DNA of 64,000 nt from Streptomyces morookaense (GCF_013030945.1 NZ_JABBXF010000010.1:186001-250000), one strand, 5' to 3'; shown: positions 7,770-15,747, counted from the stretch's first letter. Program-made: numbers and translations. Notes: generated from the letters alone by a model not told the origin.

Positions 7770-8969
7770 ATGACCGTTACATGGCCCGAGTTGCGCCGCC
7801 CCCAGCACTCTCCCGTCCCGGCGCGACTCCCTGTGTGGGGCCCCGCCGACCGTGACGTGCTGTGGCTGTACCTGCTGACCCGGACAAGCCTGTGGGTCAC
7901 CGCCTACTGCGCCCGGTGGCTCTTCCCCCGCACCCCGGACACCCACACGGCCGACTCCGTCTTCGCCCCCTTCCAGCAGTGGGACTGGACCCACTACCTG
8001 CACATCGCGCGCGACGGCTACTTCCCCGGCCGGGCCGGGCCATGGCTGAGCAACTGGGACAACCGGGAAGCGTTCTTCCCCGGCTTCCCGCTCCTGCTGC
8101 GCGCCGTGCACAACGTCGTCCCGCACTGGACCGCGGCAGGGCTGCTCATATCCTTCGCCGCCGGGGCCGTCGCCGTCGTAGCGCTGGCCCGGATCGCCCG
8201 GCTGCACCTGCCCGACACGCACGCGGGCCGGCGCACCGTCCTGTTCTTCCTGCTCTCCCCCTGCGCGATATTCCTGGCCGCCGGCTACACCGAAGCGCTT
8301 TTCCTCGCGCTCGCCCTGCCCGCCTGGCTTGCCGCCCGGCGCGGCAACTGGCCCCTCGCCGCCACACTCACCGCTCTGGCCACCGCCGTTCGCGTCAGCG
8401 GTCTCTTCCTCGCCGTCGCCGTCGCCGTGCAGTTCGTCGTCACCGTCGGACCCCAACACACCTTCCGCCACTGGCGGGCGCTGCTCTGGCAGGCGCTGCC
8501 CGCCGTACCCGCCGTCCTGTACTCCTGGTACCTGCATGCGCACACCGGCGACTGGATGGCGTGGAAGCACGCCGAGGAGCGCGGATGGGACCGCGCCTTC
8601 CACGCGCCCTGGGAAGCCTGGTCGCACACCTGGAGCGGAGCCTTCGACGGCACCCAGGCCACCGGGTACGCCTTCATGTTCCAGGCCGAACTGGCGGCCA
8701 TGCTCGCCGGGTTCCTCCTGCTCGCTCTGCTGCTCCGGCAGCGCCGCTGGCCCGAAGCGGTCTACATCGGGCTCAACCTGTGGGCCCTCGGAACCTCCTA
8801 CTGGTACGTGTCCGTTCCCCGCGCCACGCTCCTGTGGTGGCCCCTGTGGATCGCCTTGGCCGCCTGGAGCCTGCGCAGACCACGCTTCACAACTCTCTAC
8901 CTCTGTCTCGCCGCACCCCTGACCACCGTCTTCGCCCTCACATATCTGACGGGACGATGGACCGGCTGA
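7770..8969 (+). CDS. Multipass membrane mannosyltransferase-like protein (PIG-V/GT-C type)
   Basis: The 399-residue protein uses ATG 7770, the first credible start after the upstream gene. It begins with an arginine/proline-rich stretch and then about ten hydrophobic segments. QQWDWTHYLHIARDGYF near residue 72 is the WDxxxYxxIAxxGY motif of PIG-V-type and related GT-C glycosyltransferases. NREAFFPGFPLLLR then matches the conserved AFFPLYPLL element, and FFLLSPCAIFLAAGYTEALFLAL the later SPxxxFxxxxYxE motif. The donor is expected to be a polyprenyl-phosphate sugar with catalysis at the outer face. The acceptor is unknown. It lies 58 nt after the sigma operon and may belong to it. Confidence 0.82.
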   Translation: MTVTWPELRRPQHSPVPARLPVWGPADRDVLWLYLLTRTSLWVTAYCARWLFPRTPDTHTADSVFAPFQQWDWTHYLHIARDGYFPGRAGPWLSNWDNREAFFPGFPLLLRAVHNVVPHWTAAGLLISFAAGAVAVVALARIARLHLPDTHAGRRTVLFFLLSPCAIFLAAGYTEALFLALALPAWLAARRGNWPLAATLTALATAVRVSGLFLAVAVAVQFVVTVGPQHTFRHWRALLWQALPAVPAVLYSWYLHAHTGDWMAWKHAEERGWDRAFHAPWEAWSHTWSGAFDGTQATGYAFMFQAELAAMLAGFLLLALLLRQRRWPEAVYIGLNLWALGTSYWYVSVPRATLLWWPLWIALAAWSLRRPRFTTLYLCLAAPLTTVFALTYLTGRWTG

Positions 8970-9008
8970 GGTCCCGAGATGGTCAGTGATCCTTCACGGC
9001 GAGGCCGA

Positions 9009-9056
9009 CCTGCACAACTGGATGCCTGCACAACTGGATGCCTGCACAACTGGATG
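9009..9056. repeat. Three tandem 16-bp repeats in a short intergenic gap
   Basis: CCTGCACAACTGGATG is repeated three times head to tail without mismatch in the 178-bp gap between two convergent genes. Nothing else is recognisable in the gap. Confidence 0.95.
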
Positions 9057-9147
9057 GCGGGCAACCACGAATGGCACGCGGGGAACGTGGGGACGCGGTA
9101 CGCGACGTCGCCGTGACCCCGGGCCTGCCCTCGGCGGACGGCAACGC

Positions 9148-10476
9148 TCAGGGAGCGGTCGAGGTCTCCGCCGGGGCGGCCGGTGCCGTGACCGGTGCGG
9201 GGCGCCGGCGCAGGGCCGCGAACGAGTAGAGGCCGGCAGCCACCGTGGAGACTCCGCCCGCCAGGAAGATGACGTCGATCCGGCCGAAGTCCAGGCCCGC
9301 CCAGTGCCCGTGGAATCCGTCCAGCACCGTGCCCGCGATCACGCCGGAGAGGGCGACGGAGACCAGCGAGGCGAGTTGGGAGATCGGGTCGAAGACCGCC
9401 ATGACCCGGCCCAGATGGTCGCGGGGCGTCTCCTGGAGGATCAGCGGGGAGCATGCCGTGTTCAGCGCGCCCAGCGCCAGGCCGAAAAGGACGGAGACGA
9501 CCAGGGCGGCCGGGATGTCGGTGGTCCGTGAGTAGGCGATCAACAGGAAACCGAAGAGCAGCAGGCTGCCCCGGAAGACCCGGGTGTGCCCGGCTCGGTC
9601 GCCCAGACGTCCGCTGAGCAGGGCCCCGCCGATCGTCCCGGCGCCGAAGACGGCTTCGAGCGTCCCGTACCAGCCCGGCGAGGCGTGCAGGTTCTCCGGG
9701 ACGAAATACACCTCCAGCGTGTTCAGCGCCCCCGTTCCCACAGCGGTGAGCACGGCTGCGGTCAGAATGACCCGGAGTGTGCTGCTTCCGGTCAACAGCC
9801 TTACCGCTCCAAGGAATTCGCGTCGCTCCGGGAGCCGTCCCCGTGGTGCCGTCCCGCCGTTTTCCATGTCGCGGTCCGGCGCGGCGTATCGCACCCGTCG
9901 GATCGCCAGGTACGACACCAGGAACGAGAGCGTGTCGAAGGCGAGCATCCAGCGCACTCCGAGCGTGAACACCAGCGGCGCGGCCGCCATCGGCCCGATG
10001 ATCGTGGCCAGGGCCGCGGCGGTCTGCGTATAGCCGAACGCGCGGCCGTGCTGCTCGGGTGGCACCACATCGCTGATCGCGACGAACCGCGACAGGCGGA
10101 AGAAGGGGGCCGCCGCATAGATCAGCGCTTCGGCGACGCCGACGCACAGCAGCAGCGCCAGAGGCGGAACGTATCCGGAGGGCAGGAACGCCAGCAGGGT
10201 CACCAGGCCGATCACGGCAGCCCGGAAGAGCTCGGAGCGCAGCATGGTCTGCTGCTTGTCCCACCGGTCGACCAGGGCGCCGGCGACCGGTGCGACCAGG
10301 ATGGGAACGACGGAGACGGCCACCGTCAGCGCGGCTGTGACACTCGGCGCATACGGCTTGCCGCGCAGGAGGTCGGTGCTCGCCCACAGCAGCACGGCGG
10401 TGCCGCAGGCGTAGTCGCCGACCAGCGAGAGGGCTTGCCCGAACCAGAGGAGCGTGAAGTTCTTGTTGATCAACAT
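9148..10476 (-). CDS. MFS transporter next to the radical SAM peptide maturase
   Basis: The 442-residue protein has about 12 hydrophobic segments. It begins NKNFTLLWFGQALSLVGDYA and has the MFS loop VDRWDKQQTMLRSELFRA (near 70-87), as in MFS_3/enterobactin-exporter-like permeases. ATG 10476 overlaps the maturase stop by 7 nt (ATGTTGA), so the two are translationally coupled. In peptide-modifying loci such a transporter commonly exports the product or protects the producer. No peptidase domain is fused, so leader removal would need another protein. Confidence 0.88.
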   Translation of the reverse strand: MLINKNFTLLWFGQALSLVGDYACGTAVLLWASTDLLRGKPYAPSVTAALTVAVSVVPILVAPVAGALVDRWDKQQTMLRSELFRAAVIGLVTLLAFLPSGYVPPLALLLCVGVAEALIYAAAPFFRLSRFVAISDVVPPEQHGRAFGYTQTAAALATIIGPMAAAPLVFTLGVRWMLAFDTLSFLVSYLAIRRVRYAAPDRDMENGGTAPRGRLPERREFLGAVRLLTGSSTLRVILTAAVLTAVGTGALNTLEVYFVPENLHASPGWYGTLEAVFGAGTIGGALLSGRLGDRAGHTRVFRGSLLLFGFLLIAYSRTTDIPAALVVSVLFGLALGALNTACSPLILQETPRDHLGRVMAVFDPISQLASLVSVALSGVIAGTVLDGFHGHWAGLDFGRIDVIFLAGGVSTVAAGLYSFAALRRRPAPVTAPAAPAETSTAP

Positions 10477-11882
10477 GGCGCGGGCGTGAGCCCGTTCATC
10501 TCGGCCACGAGATCGAAGCGCTCCTGGAGCGTGAACTTGTAGGGCGGGCAGGGCGTGTTGCCCTCGCGCCATTGCTTCGGACAGGCGCCGCCGCAGACCG
10601 GGAAGAAGTAGCAGGTATGGCATGGTGTCTCGCCTGCGGCGACGGCATCGTGCCAGTCGTCGAAGGGGCCGAGCGGGCGTATCGCATGCACGGGAATCGT
10701 CTCGATCGATCCCAGCCCGCCGGTTGCCTCCTGTTGCGGCACCAGCGGATATTCCGAGCAGGAGAACATCGCCCCGCTGCTGCTGTGGATCTCCACCGAC
10801 TGCGAGACGGCAGCGCACAGAACGTGCTCCGGTTCTGTCGGCAGTGCCACGAAATGCAGTCCGAGTTCGTGCATGTGGCGCATCCACTCGACTTCCCGCT
10901 GCGCGTAGTGACGCCGGTCGAGCTCTATACGCGATACATCGTTGCCCCAGGAGTAGACCGGGGCGAGGTTGAAGAAGACCCGGCCGTCGGCGAAGCCGAG
11001 TTCCGCCATGGTGTCCAGGTACTCGGTCACCCAATCCGCATTGGCCACATCGATGTTGGTGCGCAGAACGAAGCCCACATCGGCGAGGGCGTCGTCCTGC
11101 AGGGCCTCCAGCAGAAGGCGGGTGATCCGGTCGAACGACCTGCGTCCGTCGCGCAGGGGCCGGTGGGCGTCATGGATGCGGGCCGGGCCGTCCAAGGTGA
11201 TGTCGTATCGGGTGACATGGCATTCCTGTCGCAGGACGCGCAGCTTCTCACGTGTGAGGAGGGTGCCGTTGGTGACCATGCGCGAGACGTATCCGACACC
11301 TCTGTCCTGTGCTGCCGCGGTGAAACGGGCGCTCAGGTCCAGGATCATCGGGTAGCCGATCATCGGTTCCGCGCCGAACCAGCTCACCGTCACCGTGCGT
11401 GTGGTCTTCCTCTCGATCCCCGCCAGCACGCGGCGGGCGACGGCATCACGGTGCCGCCCGGAGAGCCGGCCACGCGTGTGCTGCTGGCCGCAGTAGGAGC
11501 AGCCCATGTTGCAGTACGTCGTGGGCAGCAGCACATACCGCGGGCTGCCGAGGTCGGCACTGGCTGCACGCTGACGGTCCAGAACGGTGTCCAGCTCCCC
11601 CTGCCCGCCCGTGACGACGGGGACGACGGCCTCGATCTCGCGGAGCCCGTCGAGCAGTTCGGGGCCGATCCCCTCCAGTGTTCCCCGCGCCAGCCGCCGG
11701 CCGTCCTCCTCGGGCACGGCGACCATCGATCCGGTGCGCGTCGCGTACACCATGCACACGCGCTGGTGGCCGGCGTGGAGATAGGCCCGGTCGCTGACCC
11801 GGACGTAGTCGCTCACCCGCTCCTGCGGGAGGGGTGAGACGGGATCGGTGCGCTCGGTGTCCTTTGCAGGCATGACTGACAT
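10470..11882 (-). CDS. Radical SAM/SPASM peptide maturase
   Basis: The 470-residue protein uses ATG 11882, 4 nt after GGGGAG. Residues about 20-90 look like the N-terminal recognition region of RiPP maturases (RVSDRAYLHAGHQRVCMVY). TTYCNMGCSYC near 122 is the CX3CX2C site for the SAM-cleaving 4Fe-4S cluster. Near the C-terminus are CX13GX4C (LCAAVSQS to FSC), then CX2CX5CX3C (CHTCYFFPVCGGAC) and a further Cys nine residues on, an almost textbook SPASM domain holding two auxiliary clusters. Such enzymes modify short ribosomal peptides. The gene lies between a 28-codon candidate precursor and an MFS gene. I cannot place it in a named subfamily. Confidence 0.9.
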   Translation of the reverse strand: MSVMPAKDTERTDPVSPLPQERVSDYVRVSDRAYLHAGHQRVCMVYATRTGSMVAVPEEDGRRLARGTLEGIGPELLDGLREIEAVVPVVTGGQGELDTVLDRQRAASADLGSPRYVLLPTTYCNMGCSYCGQQHTRGRLSGRHRDAVARRVLAGIERKTTRTVTVSWFGAEPMIGYPMILDLSARFTAAAQDRGVGYVSRMVTNGTLLTREKLRVLRQECHVTRYDITLDGPARIHDAHRPLRDGRRSFDRITRLLLEALQDDALADVGFVLRTNIDVANADWVTEYLDTMAELGFADGRVFFNLAPVYSWGNDVSRIELDRRHYAQREVEWMRHMHELGLHFVALPTEPEHVLCAAVSQSVEIHSSSGAMFSCSEYPLVPQQEATGGLGSIETIPVHAIRPLGPFDDWHDAVAAGETPCHTCYFFPVCGGACPKQWREGNTPCPPYKFTLQERFDLVAEMNGLTPAPC

Positions 11883-11904
11883 GGTTCTCCCCGCCGACTT
11901 GGGT

Positions 11905-11954
11905 GCCGTGTGACGGCCCCGCACGGTGCACAGGATTCGGGGCCGTCACACGGC
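11905..11954 (-). terminator. 16-bp perfect hairpin between precursor and maturase genes
   Basis: GCCGTGTGACGGCCCC and its exact complement are separated by an 18-nt loop. The hairpin lies after the precursor stop (11976) and before the maturase start (11882). There is no U-tract. It may act as a partial terminator or RNA-stabilising stem giving more precursor than enzyme, a common layout in RiPP operons. Confidence 0.75.
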
Positions 11955-11975
11955 GGATCGAGCTGGATGGGCGAA

Positions 11976-12062
11976 TCAACAACCGTTTCCGCAGACGCCG
12001 TTCTTCTCCGGCGGCAGAGGCATGACGCCGGTTGCAGGAGTGGCCGTCGACAACTTGATCAC
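11976..12062 (-). CDS. Candidate 28-residue precursor peptide for the SPASM maturase
   Basis: A GTG start lies 6 nt after a clean GAGGGG ribosome site and opens 28 codons ending in PLPPEKNGVCGNGC. It precedes the maturase gene on the same strand by 93 nt. The frame remains open further upstream (to 12182), but no comparable ribosome site is seen there. The N-terminal half (IKLSTATPATG) would act as leader. The C-terminal core holds Lys, Asn, Val and two Cys in CGNGC, all residues that SPASM enzymes can crosslink. It is too short for routine gene calling. The precursor role is inferred from position, size and ribosome site. Confidence 0.68.
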   Translation of the reverse strand: MIKLSTATPATGVMPLPPEKNGVCGNGC

Positions 12063-12227
12063 AGGATTCCCCTCACTCTTCGACGTTCGGGTCGCCCCAT
12101 CGTGGCGAGGCGGCGTCCTGCGCGCCAGCTGTTCGACGCAGTGCCTAATAGTCGCGAAACCGTCCTGGACAGTCGCACCCACGGCGCTATCGTGAGTCCG
12201 GGTTCATCAGGCCAACGGGGGGTCACG

Positions 12228-13185
12228 GTGCTGGAACTTCACTTCGGTGTGGCCGATATGGCGAGAATCCGGTTCGGCATCTCGCCCCTGGATCACGTAC
12301 TCAGCGCCGTGGCACGGGCGGAGCACCCCTACTTTCGGCGCCTCGGTCAACCGTGAACTCTGGTGGCGCCAGGAGAGACGGCATGTGCCACTCCGGGCCG
12401 CCCCGGTGTTCGAGCTGGTCAACGCCGGATTCGAAGGCGTGCCGGACGTCCTCGGGGAGGCCGCCGGCCGGCGGCTGACCGACGAGCTCGACTCCATCCT
12501 CGCCGTTCCCGACGCCGCCTTCGTCGCGGAGTCGTGCGGCGCGGACACGCGAGAGCTGCGACGGTTCGCCGACGGCGCCTGGGCGCTGTTCCGGGCCTGC
12601 ATCGCCCCGCACTGGCCCGACATCCAGCGTCACCTGCAGGCCGACATCGCACACCGCGCACGCACTGCGGCCGAAGCCGGTGTCGGCACCGTCCTGAACC
12701 AGCTGCATCCGCAGTGCGTCTGGCACGAAGAGGGCATCCTCCGATACGCCGGACCCAAGTGGGACGGCACCTTCGGCCTGGGCGGGCGCGGGCTCGCACT
12801 CCGCCCCAACTTCTTCCTCCAGAGCGGAGTCATGGTGATTCCTGCGGAGCACCGTGCGACGGTGCTGGGCTACCCGATCGCCGCGCGGCCGTACGGTTAC
12901 GCCGCGGCCCGGCAGGCGGACGGACTGGCCTCGCTGATCGGCTCCGCGCGGGCCCGGGCACTCCGTGCGATCGGCCAGGGTTCCTGCACGACCGGGCAGT
13001 TGGCGGACCGCCTCCGCATCACCTCTCCGTCAGCCTCGTCCCACGCCGCCACCTTGCGCGCGGCGGGCGTGATCACGACCGAGCGCGAAGGGCGCCAGGT
13101 CCGGCACGCCCTCACGCCACTTGGCCATGACCTGCTGCACGGCGGCGGTATCCCTGCGGGGCGTCAGAGGATCGCGCGCCGGTAG
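12228..13185 (+). pseudogene. ArsR-family regulator split by a +1 frameshift
   Basis: GTG 12228 opens LELHFGVADMARIRFGISPLDHVLSAV, the usual start of long actinobacterial ArsR regulators with a DUF5937-type N-terminal domain. After EHPYF the frame runs into a stop at 12356. Removing one T from the TTT at 12333-12335 restores GASVNRELWWRQERRHVPLR and the rest of a protein of about 319 residues. The C-terminal winged helix (about 260-310) reads ALRAIGQGSCTTGQLADRLRITSPSASSHAATLRAAG. It faces away from the peptide locus and would be its natural regulator. Either a real inactivating mutation or a sequencing error. Confidence 0.78.
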
Positions 13186-13382
13186 CCGGCGGCGCGGGCA
13201 TGGCCCGCGACGAATGCGGCCCAGGCCGCGGCGGGGAACGCCAGGGCTGGGCCGTGGGGGTTCTTGGAGTCCCGCACGGGGACGGTGCCGGGTATGTTGT
13301 CGGCAACTTCGAGGCAGTTGTCGCCACCTTTCTCGTCTCCGGCACCGCTGTAGCTGCTCTTGCGCCAAACTTCACCGCTCAT
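13164..13382 (-). CDS. DUF397 domain protein
   Basis: The 72-residue protein opens with VWRKSSYSGAGDEKGGDNCLEVAD, then VPVRDSKNPHGPALAFPAAAWAAFVAG, the full DUF397 pattern. These small actinobacterial proteins nearly always pair with an XRE regulator of the type encoded just upstream, and the two probably form a regulator/partner couple comparable to BldB/WhiJ-type systems. The start lies 11 nt inside the XRE gene, so the two are coupled. Its 3' end overlaps the convergent ArsR remnant by 22 nt. Confidence 0.92.
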   Translation of the reverse strand: MSGEVWRKSSYSGAGDEKGGDNCLEVADNIPGTVPVRDSKNPHGPALAFPAAAWAAFVAGHARAAGYRRAIL

Positions 13383-14205
13383 CGGCGTACTCCTCCGCCA
13401 CCGAGTCGATCAAGGACAAGGACGCTTCCGGCGACAAAGCCGCGGCCCGGACAAGATCGTAGGACCGCTGGCAATGGGCCACCACGGCCGGGTCGTCCAG
13501 CAGGTTGCCCGTCCTGTGACCTTCGCAGTAGGCCACAGGAGGCGCGTCGTCGAACGCCATCAAGGTGAGCGACCCGCCCACCGCCGGAGCTCCCGCGTCG
13601 AACGGGAGAACCTGTACCCCCATGCGGCGCTCGTGTGCCACGGACGCGACGCGCATCAGTTGCTCGTGCATCACCGCAGCGCCTCCGATCTTGCGCCGCA
13701 GGACATTCTCGTCAAGCACCACCCACAACAACGGAGTTGTTGGGTCCTGCAGAATGCGCTGGCGTTCGAGGCGCGCAGCCACGCGCTTCTCGATCTCACT
13801 GTCCGGCGCGAAGGGGAAGCCCCCCAGGAAGACCGCACGGGCGTACGCCGCCGTCTGCAACAGGCCTGGCACGAAAACCGGTGCGTACTCGCAAATGCTG
13901 GTAGCCAGGCCTTGCAGGTACGCGGCCTCCGTGAACCACTCGGCATAGGGCGAGCTGTTGAACAGCTCCTCCCACACCCGCTCGAAGAACCCGTCCGTCT
14001 CCAGCACGACATCGATCCGCTGCGCCACATCCAACTGCGGCTTGCGAATAGCCGTTTCGAACTGCCCGATGTACGAACCAGAGCAGAACACCCGCATCCC
14101 CAGTTCCTGCTGCGTCAGCCCGGCCGCCTCGCGGCGCCGCTTCAGCTCCCTGCCGAAGAAGCCCCAGCCGATGCGGGACTGCCCGAGCCATCCACCCTTG
14201 GCCAC
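13372..14205 (-). CDS. XRE-family regulator with DUF5753 (WhiJ-like)
   Basis: The 277-residue protein uses GTG 14205 behind GAGGGGAG; the open frame extends further but without a ribosome site. The N-terminal helix-turn-helix (about 15-70) reads FGRELKRRREAAGLTQQELGMRVFCSGSYIGQFETAIRKP. The remainder is DUF5753 (AEWFTEAAYLQGLATSICEYAPVFVPGLLQT, then the late RMGVQVLPFDAGAP and GSLTLMAF). Such proteins are very numerous in streptomycetes and act with DUF397 partners, often on development or stress genes. The divergent gene at 14321 is a likely target. Confidence 0.9.
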   Translation of the reverse strand: MAKGGWLGQSRIGWGFFGRELKRRREAAGLTQQELGMRVFCSGSYIGQFETAIRKPQLDVAQRIDVVLETDGFFERVWEELFNSSPYAEWFTEAAYLQGLATSICEYAPVFVPGLLQTAAYARAVFLGGFPFAPDSEIEKRVAARLERQRILQDPTTPLLWVVLDENVLRRKIGGAAVMHEQLMRVASVAHERRMGVQVLPFDAGAPAVGGSLTLMAFDDAPPVAYCEGHRTGNLLDDPAVVAHCQRSYDLVRAAALSPEASLSLIDSVAEEYADER

Positions 14206-14320
14206 AGGGTAACTCCCCTCCTCTACACGCGCGTTGCACGGCGCGCCCCTCTCCCGACCATAGCCCCGCCCCACCACCCTGTGAGGACACCCGGCACACA
14301 CAACCCGAAGGAGGCGTTCC

Positions 14321-14506
14321 GTGACCTACCGCGTAGGGGCTTACGTCGTCGACCAGCGCACCGGCACGCTCGCGCAAGTGATGGGGCACATCGGACCCCG
14401 CGTACAGGTCAGACGTCCCGACGGCGGCCGTGAATGGGAAGCGCCCCCGCACGCCCTGCGGCTCGCCACCCGCGACGAGTGCGCCGCCGCGGGGGTGCGC
14501 CCATGA
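14321..14506 (+). CDS. Small conserved protein (61 residues)
   Basis: A GTG start sits 6 nt after AAGGAGG, a near-perfect ribosome site. The product reads MTYRVGAYVVDQRTGTLAQV and continues with MGHIGPRVQVRRPDGGREWE, a compact beta-type fold like the short proteins seen beside XRE/DUF397 pairs and isoaspartate-methyltransferase-like genes in streptomycetes. No signal or membrane segment. The stop overlaps the next start by 4 nt (ATGA). Function unknown. Confidence 0.75.
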   Translation: MTYRVGAYVVDQRTGTLAQVMGHIGPRVQVRRPDGGREWEAPPHALRLATRDECAAAGVRP

Positions 14507-15120
14507 CACAGCAGGCCACCGAAGTGCGCGGTGACACCGTGCGACTGGTCGCACGAGCCGCCCCCGGCACGGTGATCGTCACGCCCTGGGGGACACCGTT
14601 CAGCGAGCACGGTGCGCTCGCCCGGCTCACCGTGAGCGGGTACGGCGCGCACCGGCGCGCAGACGGCCGGTTCACAGGACCGGTTGCGCTCCCCCCGTCG
14701 CCGTGCCCCACGCAGCCGCGCAACGTAGTCGCCGAGGGCGATGTGTCCATGACGGCGGTCACGGAGGCGGAGTTCTGCGACCGCACCGCGCTCGCGTTCG
14801 TGCTCGGCGTCCGGCTGCCGCGCTGCCGTCAGGAGGTGGCGTACAAGCGGCGCGGCGCCCGGCCGGTCTGGCTGCACGGGCTGGGTGACGCCGAGGAAGC
14901 ACACTCCTGGGCCTGTGTGATGTTCCGTGACGACAGGCCGGAGGCCCTCGTCTGGCAGGGCGGCCCGCGTCGCCTGTGGGACGAGGCGGAGGAGGTCTAC
15001 GCCTGGTGGGCCCGCCAGGGCGAACCGCGGCACGACCGCTTCGGTCTGACCATCACCCGGACCGGACACTCCGTCTGGCTCGACTCCCCCGGAAACGTGG
15101 TCGGTCCGCTCGCCCGTTGA
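14503..15120 (+). CDS. C-terminal-domain-only isoaspartate-methyltransferase-like protein
   Basis: The 205-residue product is coupled to the preceding gene by ATGA. About 18 unrelated residues are followed at once by VRLVARAAPGTVIVTPWGTPFSEHGALARLTV, the last strand of the PCMT SAM-binding domain, and then the long C-terminal extension ending RRLWDEAEEVYAWWARQGEP and DRFGLTITRTGHSVWLD. The SAM-binding half of about 200 residues is missing, so methyl transfer is not expected. The reading frame is intact and the ribosome context good, so a C-terminal product may still be made. It is paralogous to the remnant at 5476-6178. Confidence 0.7.
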   Translation: MTQQATEVRGDTVRLVARAAPGTVIVTPWGTPFSEHGALARLTVSGYGAHRRADGRFTGPVALPPSPCPTQPRNVVAEGDVSMTAVTEAEFCDRTALAFVLGVRLPRCRQEVAYKRRGARPVWLHGLGDAEEAHSWACVMFRDDRPEALVWQGGPRRLWDEAEEVYAWWARQGEPRHDRFGLTITRTGHSVWLDSPGNVVGPLAR

Positions 15121-15134
15121 GCGAAGATGGGTCC

Positions 15135-15335
15135 ATGGGCAAAGACGCGACCGAGGCGCTCCGGAGGATCGCGGAGGCAGTGGAGCGGGAGCGTGACGAC
15201 AGCACCCGCCACTGTCCGAAGTGCGGTGCGCAGACGCAGGTCGTTGCCACGGAGGAAGCGACGACGGGAAGCAGCAGCCCGCCGCCCGTCAATGTGAGAG
15301 CGGAGTGTGATCGGAAGTGCGTGAGCCCGACATAG
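15135..15335 (+). CDS. Small protein with a CxxC motif
   Basis: ATG 15135 gives 66 residues: a charged helix (MGKDATEALRRIAEAVERER) followed by HCPKCGAQTQVVATEE and a tail with two more Cys (ECDRKCVS). The CPKCG knuckle and the later Cys pair could bind one zinc. Its 3' end overlaps the next small reading frame by 19 nt. Not recognised as a named family. Confidence 0.5.
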   Translation: MGKDATEALRRIAEAVERERDDSTRHCPKCGAQTQVVATEEATTGSSSPPPVNVRAECDRKCVSPT

Positions 15336-15436
15336 CCCGGCCACTGGGCATCACCTGCCCCAACGGGGAGTGCGGCGGGACGATGACCAGACACGGTGAT
15401 GTGTACATCTGCCCCAAGTGCGGTTACCAGCTCTGA
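15317..15436 (+). CDS. Tiny zinc-ribbon protein (39 residues)
   Basis: GTG 15317 gives a 39-residue product reading LGITCPNGECGGTMTRHGD and VYICPKCGYQL. The Cys pairs CPNGEC and CPKC are spaced like a zinc ribbon. A GGAG lies about 12 nt upstream, rather far, so expression may depend on coupling to the overlapping upstream gene. A rival view is that this is the second half of the previous gene after a frameshift. Confidence 0.5.
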   Translation: MREPDIARPLGITCPNGECGGTMTRHGDVYICPKCGYQL

Positions 15437-15455
15437 GACAAGACGAACGGCCCCC

Positions 15456-15674
15456 ATGACAGACCGCAAGTCCTCCCCCGCGCCCCGCGGTGCGTACGCC
15501 TGCCAGTGGTGCCAGGGCACCGGCTTCGCCGCGCGGGCGGCGGCGTACGTCTCCGGCATCGACCCCTTCGGCGGCCCGGCCGAGACCGTGCGGCGCGCGG
15601 GGCAGTGCCGGCACTGCCGGGGCACGGGGGTGTACGACTCCGCGCTCGACCCCACGCTGCACGACCCCGAGTGA
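15456..15674 (+). CDS. Small protein with two CxxCxGxG motifs (DnaJ-type zinc knuckle)
   Basis: ATG 15456 gives 72 residues. YACQWCQGTGFA near residue 14 and QCRHCRGTGVYD near 50 are two CxxCxGxG knuckles, the unit used in DnaJ zinc centres. Two such units together can bind one zinc. No J domain is present. It follows the two other small Cys-motif frames, so three tiny zinc-type proteins stand in a row. Role unknown. Confidence 0.7.
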   Translation: MTDRKSSPAPRGAYACQWCQGTGFAARAAAYVSGIDPFGGPAETVRRAGQCRHCRGTGVYDSALDPTLHDPE

Positions 15675-15747
15675 CCCGTGCCCGGGATGCGGCGCGCCGC
15701 GTACCCGGTGATCCTGGAGGAGTCATCCACTCCTGAGGAGGACGGCC

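Noticed and set aside
9009-9056. CRISPR array
   Set aside because: The three 16-bp units are directly adjacent with no spacers and no cas genes nearby. No CRISPR was seen anywhere in the window.
11976-12182. A 68-codon version of the peptide gene
   Set aside because: Its upstream GTG lacks a ribosome site, while the GTG at 12062 has GAGGGG at ideal spacing; the extra residues are Arg/Thr-rich with no conserved look.
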